From Sulfurovum zhangzhouensis (lineage in GTDB: Bacteria; Campylobacterota; Campylobacteria; Campylobacterales; Sulfurovaceae), in the NCBI RefSeq assembly GCF_030347965.1, contig NZ_JAQIBD010000004.1, positions 105,412 to 169,411 on the forward strand: a DNA stretch of 64,000 nt, in the 5' to 3' direction. A program made the position numbers and the translations under genes. The notes below the pieces were generated by a model. That model was not told the DNA's origin. It did no database searches and saw only the letters and a list, made by a program, of their open reading frames with translations. This document shows positions 52,830 through 62,402 of this stretch, piece after piece. The first letter of the stretch is position 1, and every line of letters begins with the position of its first letter.

Positions 52830-54804
52830 AATAATATTGGGTATTTTACTGATCCTTTCAGTGGGGTTACATGCGGAAGAGGAGACGGTAGAGGTCAATT
52901 TTCGTGACTTAAGTGTAAAAGATTTTGTTGAGATGGTTTCTAAGATCATGCAGAAGAATATTCTTATCGAAGAGGATTTGAGAGGTAATGTTAACTTCGT
53001 TTCTACCAAACCTATCAAAAAGAGCTCTCTCTTTACATTAACCAATGTCATACTCAGCAGCAAAGGATTGACACTGGTGGACCAGGGTGAATTTTATAGG
53101 GTTGTTAAAAGCCAGTCTGCCCCGGGTGAAGGTGTACCGGTCAGTTCAAGTATTGAAGGTGATACATTGAGGACTGTGTTGTTCCCTTTGAGAAATACCA
53201 ATGCTGCGGTCATCCGTGCAAAGATCAAACCATTGCTCGGTAAAAGCGATGAAGTGATCTCTTTCAAAGAGAACAATGTTCTTTCAATTACTTCACAGCC
53301 AAGGACATTGGCTTCCATCTCTAAATTGATCAATGCCCTCGAAGAGAAAGGTGAAAAAACCTCTGTAGTAGTAAGGCTCAAAAACTCCAGCACAAAAGAT
53401 ATCTTTACCAATGTCAACAACATGGCCAAAAAATTGTTCCCTCAAGCTATCGAGAGTGAAGCAGTCGATATCTTTGAAGACAGTGCGACAAACTCTATTA
53501 TCCTTGTCGGAAAACCGGAAAATGCAAGACGTATGATCAAGTATATCAAACAACTTGATATTCAGGGAGAAAGCGTCACACAAAAAATGTATGTGATCAG
53601 ACTCCAAAACTCTAACGTCGAAGAGATGGAAAAGATCATGAGCCAGCTTATCTCGCAAATGAACAGTATGACACCAGATAAACCTGCTAAACAAGGTGAA
53701 AGACCTCAAAAAGCGATGGTGGTTTCTGATATCGAGAGAAATGCATTGATCGTCCTTGCTACGGCTGAACAGATGAAAAATATCAGAGAAACGGTAAATA
53801 AGATTGATATCCCGAAAGTACAGGTGTATGTGAAAGCGCGTATTGTTGAGGTCAACAAAAATTTGGCTTCACAGATAGGGATGCGCTATGGATTTGAAGG
53901 CGGAGCGATTACTTCACAGGGGCTTTTCTCTGCAGCGGCAAATATGGGGGCTTCTTCTCTAATGGTCTCTCCGACACTATTAGGGTTCTTGAATTCTCAA
54001 GATACATATACAAACCCGATTACGGGAGGAGTAAGCACCATTACAACACGTCCTTTCAAATTTGATAGTAACATTTCCCAAGTATTTGCACTAGGTGCGC
54101 AAGTGGATCTGCTTGAAAAGAATGGTGCGGCACATATCCTCAGTGAACCTTCGATTCTCTGTACCAACAACAAAGAAGCAGAGATCTATGTCGGGCAGAC
54201 ACAGTCCATCCTGACTCAAGCTCAACAGACAACACAGGGCCAGGGAAATATCATCAACAATTACTCCAGAGAGGATATAGGGATCACCCTAAAGGTGAAA
54301 CCGCGTCTCTCAAGCAACAATCAGGTGACACTGGAGGTAGTGACCGAGATAGAGGATGTATTGCCTGGATCTTCTGCATCCGCAGATAGACCGACAACGA
54401 CCAAGAGAAAAGTCACGACCAATGCCATCGTAAGCAACGGAGAGACGATCATTCTTGGAGGATTGATCAAAAAAGCTGGAGGAAAGGGTGAATCACAGGT
54501 ACCGATCCTTGGAGATATCCCTATCGTGGGTGAACTTCTCTTTAGCAGTGACACGGATGCAGAGAGTGAAGAGAATGTGGTGGTTTACCTCACGCCTTAT
54601 ATCGTAAGAAAGAGTGAAGACCTTAAAAAGTTGAAAGCAGTGCTGACAGAACTTGAAGAGGTACAGATAAGATACAATGAATATGTCTACGAAGGACTTG
54701 AAGGCGGTGCTTTGAATTCTCCGGAAGGTACAGGGAAGAATCCTGCAAGCCAAAGGATAAAAAGAAAGCCAAAGAGCAACTTGGCAATCCTGGATGAGGA
54801 GTAG
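52816..54804 (+). CDS. gspD: Type II secretion outer-membrane secretin GspD
   Basis: Forms the outer-membrane gate. 662 residues: signal peptide (~1-20), N0 domain (VNFRDLSVKDFVEMVSKIM), N1-N3 KH-like repeats, and the secretin domain with VGQTQSILTQAQ, DIGITLKVKPRLS and the VPILGDIPIVGELL signature (~570). No lipobox is seen. Ends at the base before gspE. Confidence 0.96.
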   Translation: MKLTKIILGILLILSVGLHAEEETVEVNFRDLSVKDFVEMVSKIMQKNILIEEDLRGNVNFVSTKPIKKSSLFTLTNVILSSKGLTLVDQGEFYRVVKSQSAPGEGVPVSSSIEGDTLRTVLFPLRNTNAAVIRAKIKPLLGKSDEVISFKENNVLSITSQPRTLASISKLINALEEKGEKTSVVVRLKNSSTKDIFTNVNNMAKKLFPQAIESEAVDIFEDSATNSIILVGKPENARRMIKYIKQLDIQGESVTQKMYVIRLQNSNVEEMEKIMSQLISQMNSMTPDKPAKQGERPQKAMVVSDIERNALIVLATAEQMKNIRETVNKIDIPKVQVYVKARIVEVNKNLASQIGMRYGFEGGAITSQGLFSAAANMGASSLMVSPTLLGFLNSQDTYTNPITGGVSTITTRPFKFDSNISQVFALGAQVDLLEKNGAAHILSEPSILCTNNKEAEIYVGQTQSILTQAQQTTQGQGNIINNYSREDIGITLKVKPRLSSNNQVTLEVVTEIEDVLPGSSASADRPTTTKRKVTTNAIVSNGETIILGGLIKKAGGKGESQVPILGDIPIVGELLFSSDTDAESEENVVVYLTPYIVRKSEDLKKLKAVLTELEEVQIRYNEYVYEGLEGGALNSPEGTGKNPASQRIKRKPKSNLAILDEE

Positions 54805-56319
54805 ATGATGCATTTTTCACGTCTGCAGGATGTAGACCTAGAAGCGTTATGGGAAGAGGAGATCAACCATAAACTAGCGATCAAGCACTCATTGCTTTTT
54901 AGTATAGTTGAAGGCGATAAAGCTACTATCGTAGAGGAAAAGAGTCTTGCTGATGCACTCAACTACCTTTCAAAACTTGATCTTGACTATCCTATCTACC
55001 TGGTAGATGCAGACAGCTTTACCAGACTTAAAAACAAGTTTTTGGAGATACAGACCGGTAGTGACTTTGAAGAGATGTCGACAACTTCTGAAGAGCTTAT
55101 CGAGGTTGAAGCTGACCTTTTGGAGTTTATTAGAAGATCTCAGGATCTGCTCGCCAGCGAAGAGTCTGCACCGATCATTAAACTGGTCAATTCACTCTTT
55201 TTCCAGGCGATCCAAAAAGGTGCAAGTGATATTCATATTGAGAGCGGTGAACGTAAAGGGGAAGTGCGTCTGCGTATCGATGGGGCCCTTAAAAAACATA
55301 TTGATCTTGAGAAAAATATAGTGAGTCTCGTGATCAACCGTGTTAAAGTTATCTCTAGTTTGGATATTTCAGAGAAGCGTATCCCTCAAGACGGCCGTAC
55401 CCAAATTATGATCTCGGGGAAAACGATTGATATCAGGGTTTCTGTTTTGCCTACCTACTATGGCGAAAGAGTGGTAATGAGGATCCTTGCGCAAAGTGAG
55501 TATATCCCGAGCCTTGAATCATTAGGATTCCAGCCTGAAATATCAAGAGATCTCTATAGACTGCTCAACCATGCACACGGTATGATTCTGGTTACCGGAC
55601 CTACGGGTTCAGGTAAGTCAACCACACTGCATGCCTGTCTACAGCATATCACAACACCGGATAAGAATATTATCACGGTAGAAGATCCTGTAGAGTACAA
55701 TGCAGCAAATATCTCTCAAATCCAGGTCAATACCAAAGTGGGGCTCACTTTTGCAGCGGGACTTCGTTCTATTTTGAGACAGGACCCCGATATTATCATG
55801 GTAGGTGAGATCCGTGACACAGAGACTGCAGAAATTGCACTGCGCTCTGCACTTACGGGACACTTGCTGCTTTCTACCCTGCATACCAATGATTCAACAT
55901 CGGCACTAAGCCGTCTGATTGATATGGATATTGAGAGCTTCCTTATCTCTTCTACACTACTTGGTGTCTTGGCTCAAAGACTGACAAGAAAGCTTTGTCC
56001 TGAATGTAAAGTGGCTAAACCGTTGGCTAGCCATATCACGGAAGAACTCAATATCGATCCTGCAAAGATGTATTTTCATGCAGTTGGCTGTAAAGCATGT
56101 GACTTTACCGGCTATAAAGGAAGACAGGCGATCGGTGAACTTTTTATGGTTGACGATCATGTCAAAGAGATGATAAAACAAAACGCAAATGATCATGAGA
56201 TTCGTGAAGCGATGAAATTAAGAGGAATGAGAACGATCGCCGATAAACTCAAAGATATGCTTATAGCCGGTGAAACAAGCTATGAAGAAGCATTGCGTGT
56301 CGGACTGATGGATGGATAA
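54805..56319 (+). CDS. gspE: Type II secretion ATPase GspE
   Basis: Hexameric ATPase powering pseudopilus assembly. 504 residues: N1E-like domain, Walker A GPTGSGKST (~264-272), Asp box, Walker B DPDIIMVGEIRDTETAEIAL, His box and a tetracysteine zinc site (CPEC ... CKACDF, ~395-435). ATGATG start with GAGGAG upstream. Confidence 0.97.
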   Translation: MMHFSRLQDVDLEALWEEEINHKLAIKHSLLFSIVEGDKATIVEEKSLADALNYLSKLDLDYPIYLVDADSFTRLKNKFLEIQTGSDFEEMSTTSEELIEVEADLLEFIRRSQDLLASEESAPIIKLVNSLFFQAIQKGASDIHIESGERKGEVRLRIDGALKKHIDLEKNIVSLVINRVKVISSLDISEKRIPQDGRTQIMISGKTIDIRVSVLPTYYGERVVMRILAQSEYIPSLESLGFQPEISRDLYRLLNHAHGMILVTGPTGSGKSTTLHACLQHITTPDKNIITVEDPVEYNAANISQIQVNTKVGLTFAAGLRSILRQDPDIIMVGEIRDTETAEIALRSALTGHLLLSTLHTNDSTSALSRLIDMDIESFLISSTLLGVLAQRLTRKLCPECKVAKPLASHITEELNIDPAKMYFHAVGCKACDFTGYKGRQAIGELFMVDDHVKEMIKQNANDHEIREAMKLRGMRTIADKLKDMLIAGETSYEEALRVGLMDG

Positions 56320-56325
56320 AGTACT

Positions 56326-56904
56326 GTGCTGAATCGTAAAGCTTTTACACTGCTGGAGGTACTGATCTCTATTGCATTGCTTACACTTGTAATGCTTGCT
56401 TTGAATCACAGTGTAGCAATACTGCGTGACTCCAACACGCATCTGTTGGATTATCTAAGAACAGCCAAAACAGAAACAAAAGTGCTCAACACCCTCTATA
56501 GAGACATTATAGGCTCAGACGGTAATCTTACGATCTCTAAAGATGAGTTTTCAAGGCTCTGTATCGAAGAGACAGCAAATTCACTATATGAACTTCCTTC
56601 AGCTAAAGTATGTTGGGTGGTTTTAAAACAGGACAAGACACTTGTGCGTATAGAAGGAAACAATTACGGTCTTCCGGTCGGTAATGAAGAGCAGGTTGAA
56701 GTTGATGTATTGGTCAAAAACCTTGAACTGTTTGATATTTATCATGATAAAGACAAAGTCTTGGTTTTAATGAAAGAACGCAGCAAAGAAGCTATGGGAT
56801 TCATGATACAGGGGATTAAAAAATACGAACCTGAAAAGAAAGATAACAACACAACCACACCTACCGCTGCACAGCCTCTAAGTATAGATTCCCGTACCAA
56901 TTAA
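56326..56904 (+). CDS. Type II secretion pseudopilin (GspJ-like)
   Basis: 192 residues, GTG start 7 nt after gspE. Leader MLNRK then AFTLLEVLISIALLTLVML. The residue before the processing site is Ala, as in GspG here. Helical spine, variable domain and a Lys/Thr-rich tail fit a minor pseudopilin; J is assigned by elimination (G, H, I and K have candidates). Confidence 0.78.
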   Translation: MLNRKAFTLLEVLISIALLTLVMLALNHSVAILRDSNTHLLDYLRTAKTETKVLNTLYRDIIGSDGNLTISKDEFSRLCIEETANSLYELPSAKVCWVVLKQDKTLVRIEGNNYGLPVGNEEQVEVDVLVKNLELFDIYHDKDKVLVLMKERSKEAMGFMIQGIKKYEPEKKDNNTTTPTAAQPLSIDSRTN

Positions 56905-56954
56905 ACGATCAAAAAATTTGTTACAATACTTACTACCACTTAGAGGAGTAAGCG

Positions 56955-59288
56955 ATGTCAAAGAGCTATGAAAAACTAGGTCTTTTCTACTTAGGAAAAG
57001 ATGTTGATAAAGAGACGATGCAGGCAACACAAGCTCTGACTTTGTTAAAGAATAAAAACTTTACGACACATGCAGCGATCATAGGTATGACGGGATCGGG
57101 TAAAACAGGTTTGGGTATCGGGATTATAGAAGAGGCCGCTCTGGATAATATCCCTTCGATCATCATAGACCCAAAAGGAGACATGGGTAACCTCTGTTTA
57201 AGTGATCCAAGTTTTAGTACAAACTCTTTTGAGCCATGGGTAGCGGATGAAGCACACAGTAAAAACGAAGATGTAACCTCCTATGCACAGGCAACGGCAA
57301 AGCAATGGAAAGAGGGAATAGAAAGTTGGGATCAGGATAGTGAGCGTGTAAAGAAGTTTCATGACATTAAAAAAACGATCTATACGCCGGGGAGTTCAGC
57401 GGGTGTTGCGGTCAATGTAATGAATTCTCTTACAAGTCCGTCTTTGGAGGTAATGGAACAGAGCGATACACTGGCTGCTTATCTCAAAAGCACCGTTACA
57501 GGCCTTCTTTCATTTATAGGAATGAATGTTGATCCGCTGGAGTCAAAAGAGTATATCCTTTTGGCCCAGATACTTTCAAAGTCCTGGGTGAATCAAGAGG
57601 AGTTAAGCATCGACCGTTTGATCGGGAAAATCATCAGTCCCTCATTTGATCACATAGGAGTCCTTCGGCTTGAGGATTTTTATCCTCAGGAAGAACGGTT
57701 TACACTGGCAACAAAATTTAATACACTGCTTGCCTCCCCAAGTTTTGCCCAATGGCTTACAGGGGATGAACTTGATATTCAAAAACTGCTTTATGATGAG
57801 AACGGCAAGGCAAAAATAGCTATCTTCTCCATCTCGCATCTTAATGATAACGAACGCATGTTTTTTGTCACGTTATTGCTTAACAGATATATTGCTTGGA
57901 TGAGACTCCAAAGCGGTACATCGACGCTTAAAACAATACTCTATATGGATGAGATATTCGGATTTTTCCCTCCTACGAAGAACCCGCCGAGCAAAGAGCC
58001 TATGCTGTTGCTTCTAAAACAAGCGCGTGCCTTTGGCGTTGGTATCGTACTTAGTACACAAAACCCTGTAGATATAGACTATAAAGGTTTATCAAATATC
58101 GGAACATGGTTCATAGGACGTTTACAGACTACTCAGGATATCGATAGAGTCATAGAAGGGCTTGGTGGGAAAATAGACTCTGAGTTTTCAAAAAATGAGA
58201 TCAGAAGCATTTTATCTCATCTTACAAAACGAACCTTTTTTCTAAAAAGTGCACATTTAGATCATATCCGGTTGTTTACCACTAGATGGGCACTCTCTTA
58301 TCTTAAAGGGCCGCTTACCCGTGTAGAAATTTCACTACTAATGCAGGGCAAGAAGTTAAAACAAAACAGTGAAAAGAGTCAAGCACTCTCCAATGAGACT
58401 ATGGGACAGGACTTTGAACCTTATCAGAAAGTAGATGCTACTATTCCCCAGTATTATGCCCCTGATGTTACGGAGAAAAATCATTTTGTACCAAGTCTGT
58501 GTGCAAAGGCAAAAGTCCACTTTTTTCAGGATAGAAGATCGATCGATGAAGTATATGAGTATCTCTTGGAACTTACACTTGATCCCAAAGAACTGCGTAT
58601 TGATTGGACAGCATCAAGAGAGATCGACGAGGATTTTTCTGTGTATGCACACACGGCACCGCAAAAGGCAAAATTCGGAGCACTGCCGAAGACGCTTTTA
58701 GAGGATAAAGGACTGAAGAATGCTGCAAGTGCATTGGAAGAGTATCTCTATCGAACAAAAGAGCTAGAGCTTTTTAGATGCATATCACCTAAATTGGAAT
58801 CAAAAGCAGGAGAGAGTCGTACAGACTTTATTATACGACTGCAAGACATCCTGAATGAATCCAAAGAGCAGGAGATAGAAAAACTTCAGGAACAATACTC
58901 TAAAAAAGAGAAGATGCTTCTTGATCGTCTTGCCCGTGCAAAAGAGCGTGTTGAGAAAGAATCGGAAGATTCGCAAAGTTCTATGATAGAGACGGGAATT
59001 GCGATACTTGGAGCGCTTTTTGGAAAAACAACACCTACTAAAATAGGCACAGCTGTTAGAAAAGGTAGCAAAGTACTTAAAGAGCGCGGTGAGATGAGTA
59101 GGGCCGCAGAACGTGTCGCTGAAGTTGAAACAGCTTTGGAAGATCTGGAGTATGAACTGGAAGATAAAATAGACCTTTTGGATGGAAAATACCGTATAGA
59201 AAACTATGAGATTGAACGTTTTAGTATTAAGCCGAGAAAGAGTGATATTGTGATTGAGGAATGTGCAGTGATATGGAGGACACTATAA
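56955..59288 (+). CDS. HerA-like ATPase (helicase HerA/DUF853 type)
   Basis: 777-residue P-loop ATPase of the HerA/FtsK group. Walker A in GMTGSGKTGLG (~43-53), IIDPKGDMGN after it, Walker B LYMDEIFGF (~328) and a STQNPVDIDYKGLSNIG sensor block. The C-terminal ~250 residues include a coiled coil (~635-680, Glu/Lys-rich), a small hydrophobic/glycine patch and another coiled segment. GAGGAG precedes the ATG. DNA translocation is inferred from family. No NurA-type nuclease is adjacent. The gap to the secretion operon is 50 nt, so cotranscription is possible. Confidence 0.85.
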   Translation: MSKSYEKLGLFYLGKDVDKETMQATQALTLLKNKNFTTHAAIIGMTGSGKTGLGIGIIEEAALDNIPSIIIDPKGDMGNLCLSDPSFSTNSFEPWVADEAHSKNEDVTSYAQATAKQWKEGIESWDQDSERVKKFHDIKKTIYTPGSSAGVAVNVMNSLTSPSLEVMEQSDTLAAYLKSTVTGLLSFIGMNVDPLESKEYILLAQILSKSWVNQEELSIDRLIGKIISPSFDHIGVLRLEDFYPQEERFTLATKFNTLLASPSFAQWLTGDELDIQKLLYDENGKAKIAIFSISHLNDNERMFFVTLLLNRYIAWMRLQSGTSTLKTILYMDEIFGFFPPTKNPPSKEPMLLLLKQARAFGVGIVLSTQNPVDIDYKGLSNIGTWFIGRLQTTQDIDRVIEGLGGKIDSEFSKNEIRSILSHLTKRTFFLKSAHLDHIRLFTTRWALSYLKGPLTRVEISLLMQGKKLKQNSEKSQALSNETMGQDFEPYQKVDATIPQYYAPDVTEKNHFVPSLCAKAKVHFFQDRRSIDEVYEYLLELTLDPKELRIDWTASREIDEDFSVYAHTAPQKAKFGALPKTLLEDKGLKNAASALEEYLYRTKELELFRCISPKLESKAGESRTDFIIRLQDILNESKEQEIEKLQEQYSKKEKMLLDRLARAKERVEKESEDSQSSMIETGIAILGALFGKTTPTKIGTAVRKGSKVLKERGEMSRAAERVAEVETALEDLEYELEDKIDLLDGKYRIENYEIERFSIKPRKSDIVIEECAVIWRTL

Positions 59289-59367
59289 AAAATGCAGTAT
59301 AAAAATCCTATTGATCATTAAAATTAATTATGATATTATATTACAAAAAGGATGATACTTTTAGTTT

Positions 59368-59373
59368 TATAAT
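59368..59373 (+). promoter_or_regulatory. -10 element for the PAS protein gene
   Basis: TATAAT, 27 nt before the ATG. The leader then contains AAAGGGGGGAGG (~59386-59397), a very strong ribosome site with a six-G run. Confidence 0.55.
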
Positions 59374-59400
59374 AATTCAATAGAAAGGGGGGAGGCTAAG

Positions 59401-59892
59401 ATGGAAATCTTTACAAATATAAAAACAGGTAAAACGGTGATGCGAGATGCTCCTCAGGAGAGTAAAGTTGCGTATGATGGAAAAATGATGATCGTCGAGA
59501 TTGACAACGAGGGAATCATTACGTATGCCAATCGTACCTTAAGGGATATGCTTGATTATGATAAAGAGGAAATAGTAGGACTTCCATATGCTGTAAGCTT
59601 TCATCCCGATATGCCTGAGGGACTTTACAAGCAGGCATTTGATGTGGCAAATGAAGGGAAAATATGGTCAGGTTATGAAAAGTCCATCACACGGAATGGT
59701 CAGTATTTCTGGACAGCTGTTTGCGTGCAGCCAAAATATGAAATGGACAAGTCGATTAACGGATATATTATCAGAAAAAAACTGCCGGAAGAAGATGTAA
59801 TCAAAGAAGTACAAAAAGAGTATAGCAGACTTGCGACACTCGACTTAGCAGAGTGCAGCAGTGAGTTCTGCGGAGAACTGAATTTTCATTAA
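59401..59892 (+). CDS. Aer-like PAS-domain sensor protein
   Basis: 163 residues, essentially one PAS domain (~30-140). It has ITYANRTLRDMLDYDKEEIVG, the Aer-like FHPDMPEGLYKQAF and SITRNGQYFWTAVCVQP. Aer-type PAS domains bind FAD and sense redox state or oxygen. No output (methyl-accepting, kinase or GGDEF) domain is fused, so it must signal through a partner. Cysteines near the C-terminus (ECSSEFCGE). Confidence 0.88.
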   Translation: MEIFTNIKTGKTVMRDAPQESKVAYDGKMMIVEIDNEGIITYANRTLRDMLDYDKEEIVGLPYAVSFHPDMPEGLYKQAFDVANEGKIWSGYEKSITRNGQYFWTAVCVQPKYEMDKSINGYIIRKKLPEEDVIKEVQKEYSRLATLDLAECSSEFCGELNFH

Positions 59893-59904
59893 AAAGAGAA
59901 GTTG

Positions 59905-59932
59905 AACCGGAATTAGCCTTTGCTTCCCGGTT
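59905..59932. terminator. Hairpin between PAS gene and pyrE
   Basis: AACCGG/CCGGTT, a 6-bp stem with a 16-nt loop in the convergent gap, overlapping the pyrE end. Confidence 0.4.
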
Positions 59933-60521
59933 TGATTGCTTCACTTTCTCCGCTTTTGCACATTGGACACTCTTCTGGTGTATAGATTTCAAATGTAAAA
60001 TCACCTAAAGAGAAAAACGGTACATCAGCTGGAAGTTGACACTCTGGCTTAGCTTCCATATCGCTACCCTCTCTATGACAAAATCCTCTGTTCGCTATAG
60101 AAGCAAATGCAACAATCTTACCGCCTAGTTCCTCTATCGCTTTTGCCGCTTTCAATGCTGAACCACCAGTAGTGATGATATCTTCACAGATAATTACCTT
60201 TTCTCCTTCGGCGATCTCAAAACCACGTCTGAGCTCCATACCGCCCTCTTTCTTTTCAACAAAGATAGAACGGACGTCAAGTGATCTAGCCAGTTCATAT
60301 CCGGCTAGTACTCCACCAAGTGCAGGTGCACATACGGTCTCTACCTCAATGCCTGCTTCTTTAATCATGGCCGCAAGAGCATCAGTAAGCTCAGATGCTT
60401 TTTTAGGATATTCAAGTACCTTTGCACTTTGAAGATATCTGTTTGAATGGTTACCGCTTGCTAGAAGAAAGTGTCCTTCCAGTAATGCATTTGCGTCTTT
60501 GTAGGCTTGCTCTACGTTCAT
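59913..60521 (-). CDS. pyrE: Orotate phosphoribosyltransferase
   Basis: Adds PRPP ribose-phosphate to orotate in UMP synthesis. 202 residues. PRPP motif [18 protein letters not shown] (~108-125), and [16 protein letters not shown] earlier. The Cys-rich C-terminal end (CHREGSD..., CPMCKSGES) is typical of the longer OPRT class. One base after frr, same operon. Confidence 0.95.
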   Translation of the reverse strand: MNVEQAYKDANALLEGHFLLASGNHSNRYLQSAKVLEYPKKASELTDALAAMIKEAGIEVETVCAPALGGVLAGYELARSLDVRSIFVEKKEGGMELRRGFEIAEGEKVIICEDIITTGGSALKAAKAIEELGGKIVAFASIANRGFCHREGSDMEAKPECQLPADVPFFSLGDFTFEIYTPEECPMCKSGESEAIKPGSKG

Positions 60522-60522
60522 T

Positions 60523-61080
60523 TTATACCTTTAGGATATCTGCTTCTTTTGCTTTTAAAACTTCTTCGATTTTTGCTATATGCTCATCAGTAATCTTCTG
60601 GATCTGTTCTTGAGCTCTTTTTGAATCATCTTCACTGATCTCTTTATCTTTTTCAAGTTTTTTGATCTTATCGTTTCCGTCTTTTCTTACGTTTCTTACA
60701 GATACTTTTGCATGCTCAGTCATTGATTTAGCTTGTTTGACAATATCTTGACGTTGTTCTACCGTCATTGGTGGGAAGAAAAGCTTGATAAAATCTCCAT
60801 CGTTATTCGGATTCACTCCGATGTTTGCTTCCTGGATCGCTTTTTCAATAGGTCCTAAAAGTGTTTTTTCCCATGGTGTGATGGAAATTGTTGTAGCATC
60901 AGTTGCAATTACACTCCCTACCTGGTTAAGTGGAGTAGGGTTTCCGTAGTAATTTACTTTGATATTGTCTACGATAGCAGTAGTAACTTTACCGGTTCTC
61001 AATGTTCCAAAGTCGCGCTTAAGTGCTTCAATACTTTTATCCATATTTGTTTTGGTCTGTTCAAATACCTCATTTACCAT
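60523..61080 (-). CDS. frr: Ribosome recycling factor
   Basis: 185-residue RRF that splits post-termination ribosomes with [26 protein letters not shown] and the [15 protein letters not shown] and [19 protein letters not shown] blocks are diagnostic. AAGGAG precedes the ATG. Confidence 0.98.
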   Translation of the reverse strand: MVNEVFEQTKTNMDKSIEALKRDFGTLRTGKVTTAIVDNIKVNYYGNPTPLNQVGSVIATDATTISITPWEKTLLGPIEKAIQEANIGVNPNNDGDFIKLFFPPMTVEQRQDIVKQAKSMTEHAKVSVRNVRKDGNDKIKKLEKDKEISEDDSKRAQEQIQKITDEHIAKIEEVLKAKEADILKV

Positions 61081-61197
61081 ATCGTTGCTCCTTGGTATAA
61101 ATTAAGGAATTTTACCCTTTTTTACCTTTTTTAGTACTTCATGGTGTGGAGAGAAAGGTGATTATTGATGATATTGGAAGAGTAATCAAATGATTAG

Positions 61198-61220
61198 CCA
61201 AGAAGAGTGATCTTCTTGGA
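61198..61220 (-). terminator. Terminator of secG
   Basis: CCA(A)AGAAGA/TCTTCTTGG, stem of nine pairs with one bulged A, 8 nt after the secG stop. Confidence 0.55.
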
Positions 61221-61227
61221 AAAATAA

Positions 61228-61572
61228 TTACTGAGCAGGTGCTACAGGAGCTGCAGGCGTGTTTGTTTCTGCTGGAGTAAGAGGAACTGCAGGTGTATTG
61301 TTCCCTGTAGATGTAATCTCCATAGTGTCTGCTACAGAACGTTTGTTTTCACTTGTATAAAGGTATCCAAGTGCCAGTGTATTGATGATCAATAGCAGTG
61401 CCAACGTAAAAGTAAATTTTGTTAAAAATCCAGTTGGACCTTTCGCCCCAAATACTGACTCGTTGCTTCCGCTGTATGCACCAAGTCCGATACTTGAACT
61501 TTTTTGAAGGAGAACGGCAATGGTAATTAAAATAGCCAATACTATTTGTATAATCAAAAGTGTAGATGTCAT
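61228..61572 (-). CDS. secG: Preprotein translocase subunit SecG
   Basis: 114 residues with two transmembrane helices (~4-22, ~50-70) and the SecG signature VLLQKSSSIGLGAYSGSNESVFGAKGP between, then an Ala/Pro/Thr-rich tail. Part of SecYEG. AGAGG precedes the ATG. Confidence 0.94.
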   Translation of the reverse strand: MTSTLLIIQIVLAILITIAVLLQKSSSIGLGAYSGSNESVFGAKGPTGFLTKFTFTLALLLIINTLALGYLYTSENKRSVADTMEITSTGNNTPAVPLTPAETNTPAAPVAPAQ

Positions 61573-61616
61573 TAATGCCTCTTTTTAAAATATGAGTAGC
61601 CCAAATGAATTTTGGG

Positions 61617-61634
61617 TATAATGGCGCGATTATA
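61617..61634. promoter_or_regulatory. Divergent -10 elements for bioC and secG
   Basis: TATAAT on the plus strand (61617-61622, for the methyltransferase) and TATAAT on the minus strand (61629-61634, for secG) lie 6 bp apart. Confidence 0.5.
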
Positions 61635-61673
61635 TCTAAAAAATTATGAAATAGCGATGAAGATGGAGAAGGT

Positions 61674-62402
61674 GTGCCAAATAAAGTCAAGAAACAACCT
61701 AGTGCAGTAAAAGGATTTTCAAGATTTGCGCATACCTATGAGCAATATAATATGATACAGGCCGAAGTAGCAAAACAGCTTGTCTCCGGTTTGGAAAAGA
61801 AGCATTATTCAACCATCATAGATATTGGTTGCGGGAGCGGTGCTGTAATTAAAAATCTTGAAAAAAGATCTATTGGTTTTGATAAATTCATAGCAGTTGA
61901 CCTTTCTGAAGAGATGCTTTCATTACATCCTTCCGAAGAGAATATCATGAAATGTTGTGTGGATTTTAACAGACAAGAGTCATTTGATAAATTAAGTCAT
62001 GACAAAGAGGCTATAGTTATCTCATCTTCAGCTTTGCAATGGAGCAAAGATCTGGATCTAACTTTCTCTTGCCTCTCTAAAATTGGGAAGAAGGCATATT
62101 TTGCGGTCTTTACCTCAGGGACATTTAAAACACTGCACAAAAATGCAGGTATCACATCACCCATTTATCAAGAAGAAGTAGTGAAGAAAGTGATTTCAAA
62201 GTACTATAATGCAAACTTTATACTGCAGTCTTATCAATTAACCTTTCCAAATGTCAAAGAGATGTTCCGTTATATTCAAAAAAGCGGTGTAAGCGGTGGA
62301 GAGAGACAGCTTGGATATAAAAAGATGAAGCGTTTGATGGAAGAGTATCCTTTGGATTATCTAGAGTTTGAAGTCCTTTTTGTGGATGCTACACCTCTGT
62401 AG
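61674..62402 (+). CDS. bioC: BioC-like malonyl-ACP O-methyltransferase
   Basis: 242-residue SAM methyltransferase. VKGFSRFAHTYEQYNMIQ start, SAM motif IIDIGCGSGAVIKNL (~47-61), SALQWSKDLDLTF (~120) and YIQKSGVSGG near the C-terminus are all BioC-like. The reaction masks malonyl-ACP to begin pimelate synthesis for biotin. GTG start with AAGG upstream. No other bio genes in view. The 3' end overlaps the convergent gene by 14 nt. Confidence 0.85.
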   Translation: MPNKVKKQPSAVKGFSRFAHTYEQYNMIQAEVAKQLVSGLEKKHYSTIIDIGCGSGAVIKNLEKRSIGFDKFIAVDLSEEMLSLHPSEENIMKCCVDFNRQESFDKLSHDKEAIVISSSALQWSKDLDLTFSCLSKIGKKAYFAVFTSGTFKTLHKNAGITSPIYQEEVVKKVISKYYNANFILQSYQLTFPNVKEMFRYIQKSGVSGGERQLGYKKMKRLMEEYPLDYLEFEVLFVDATPL

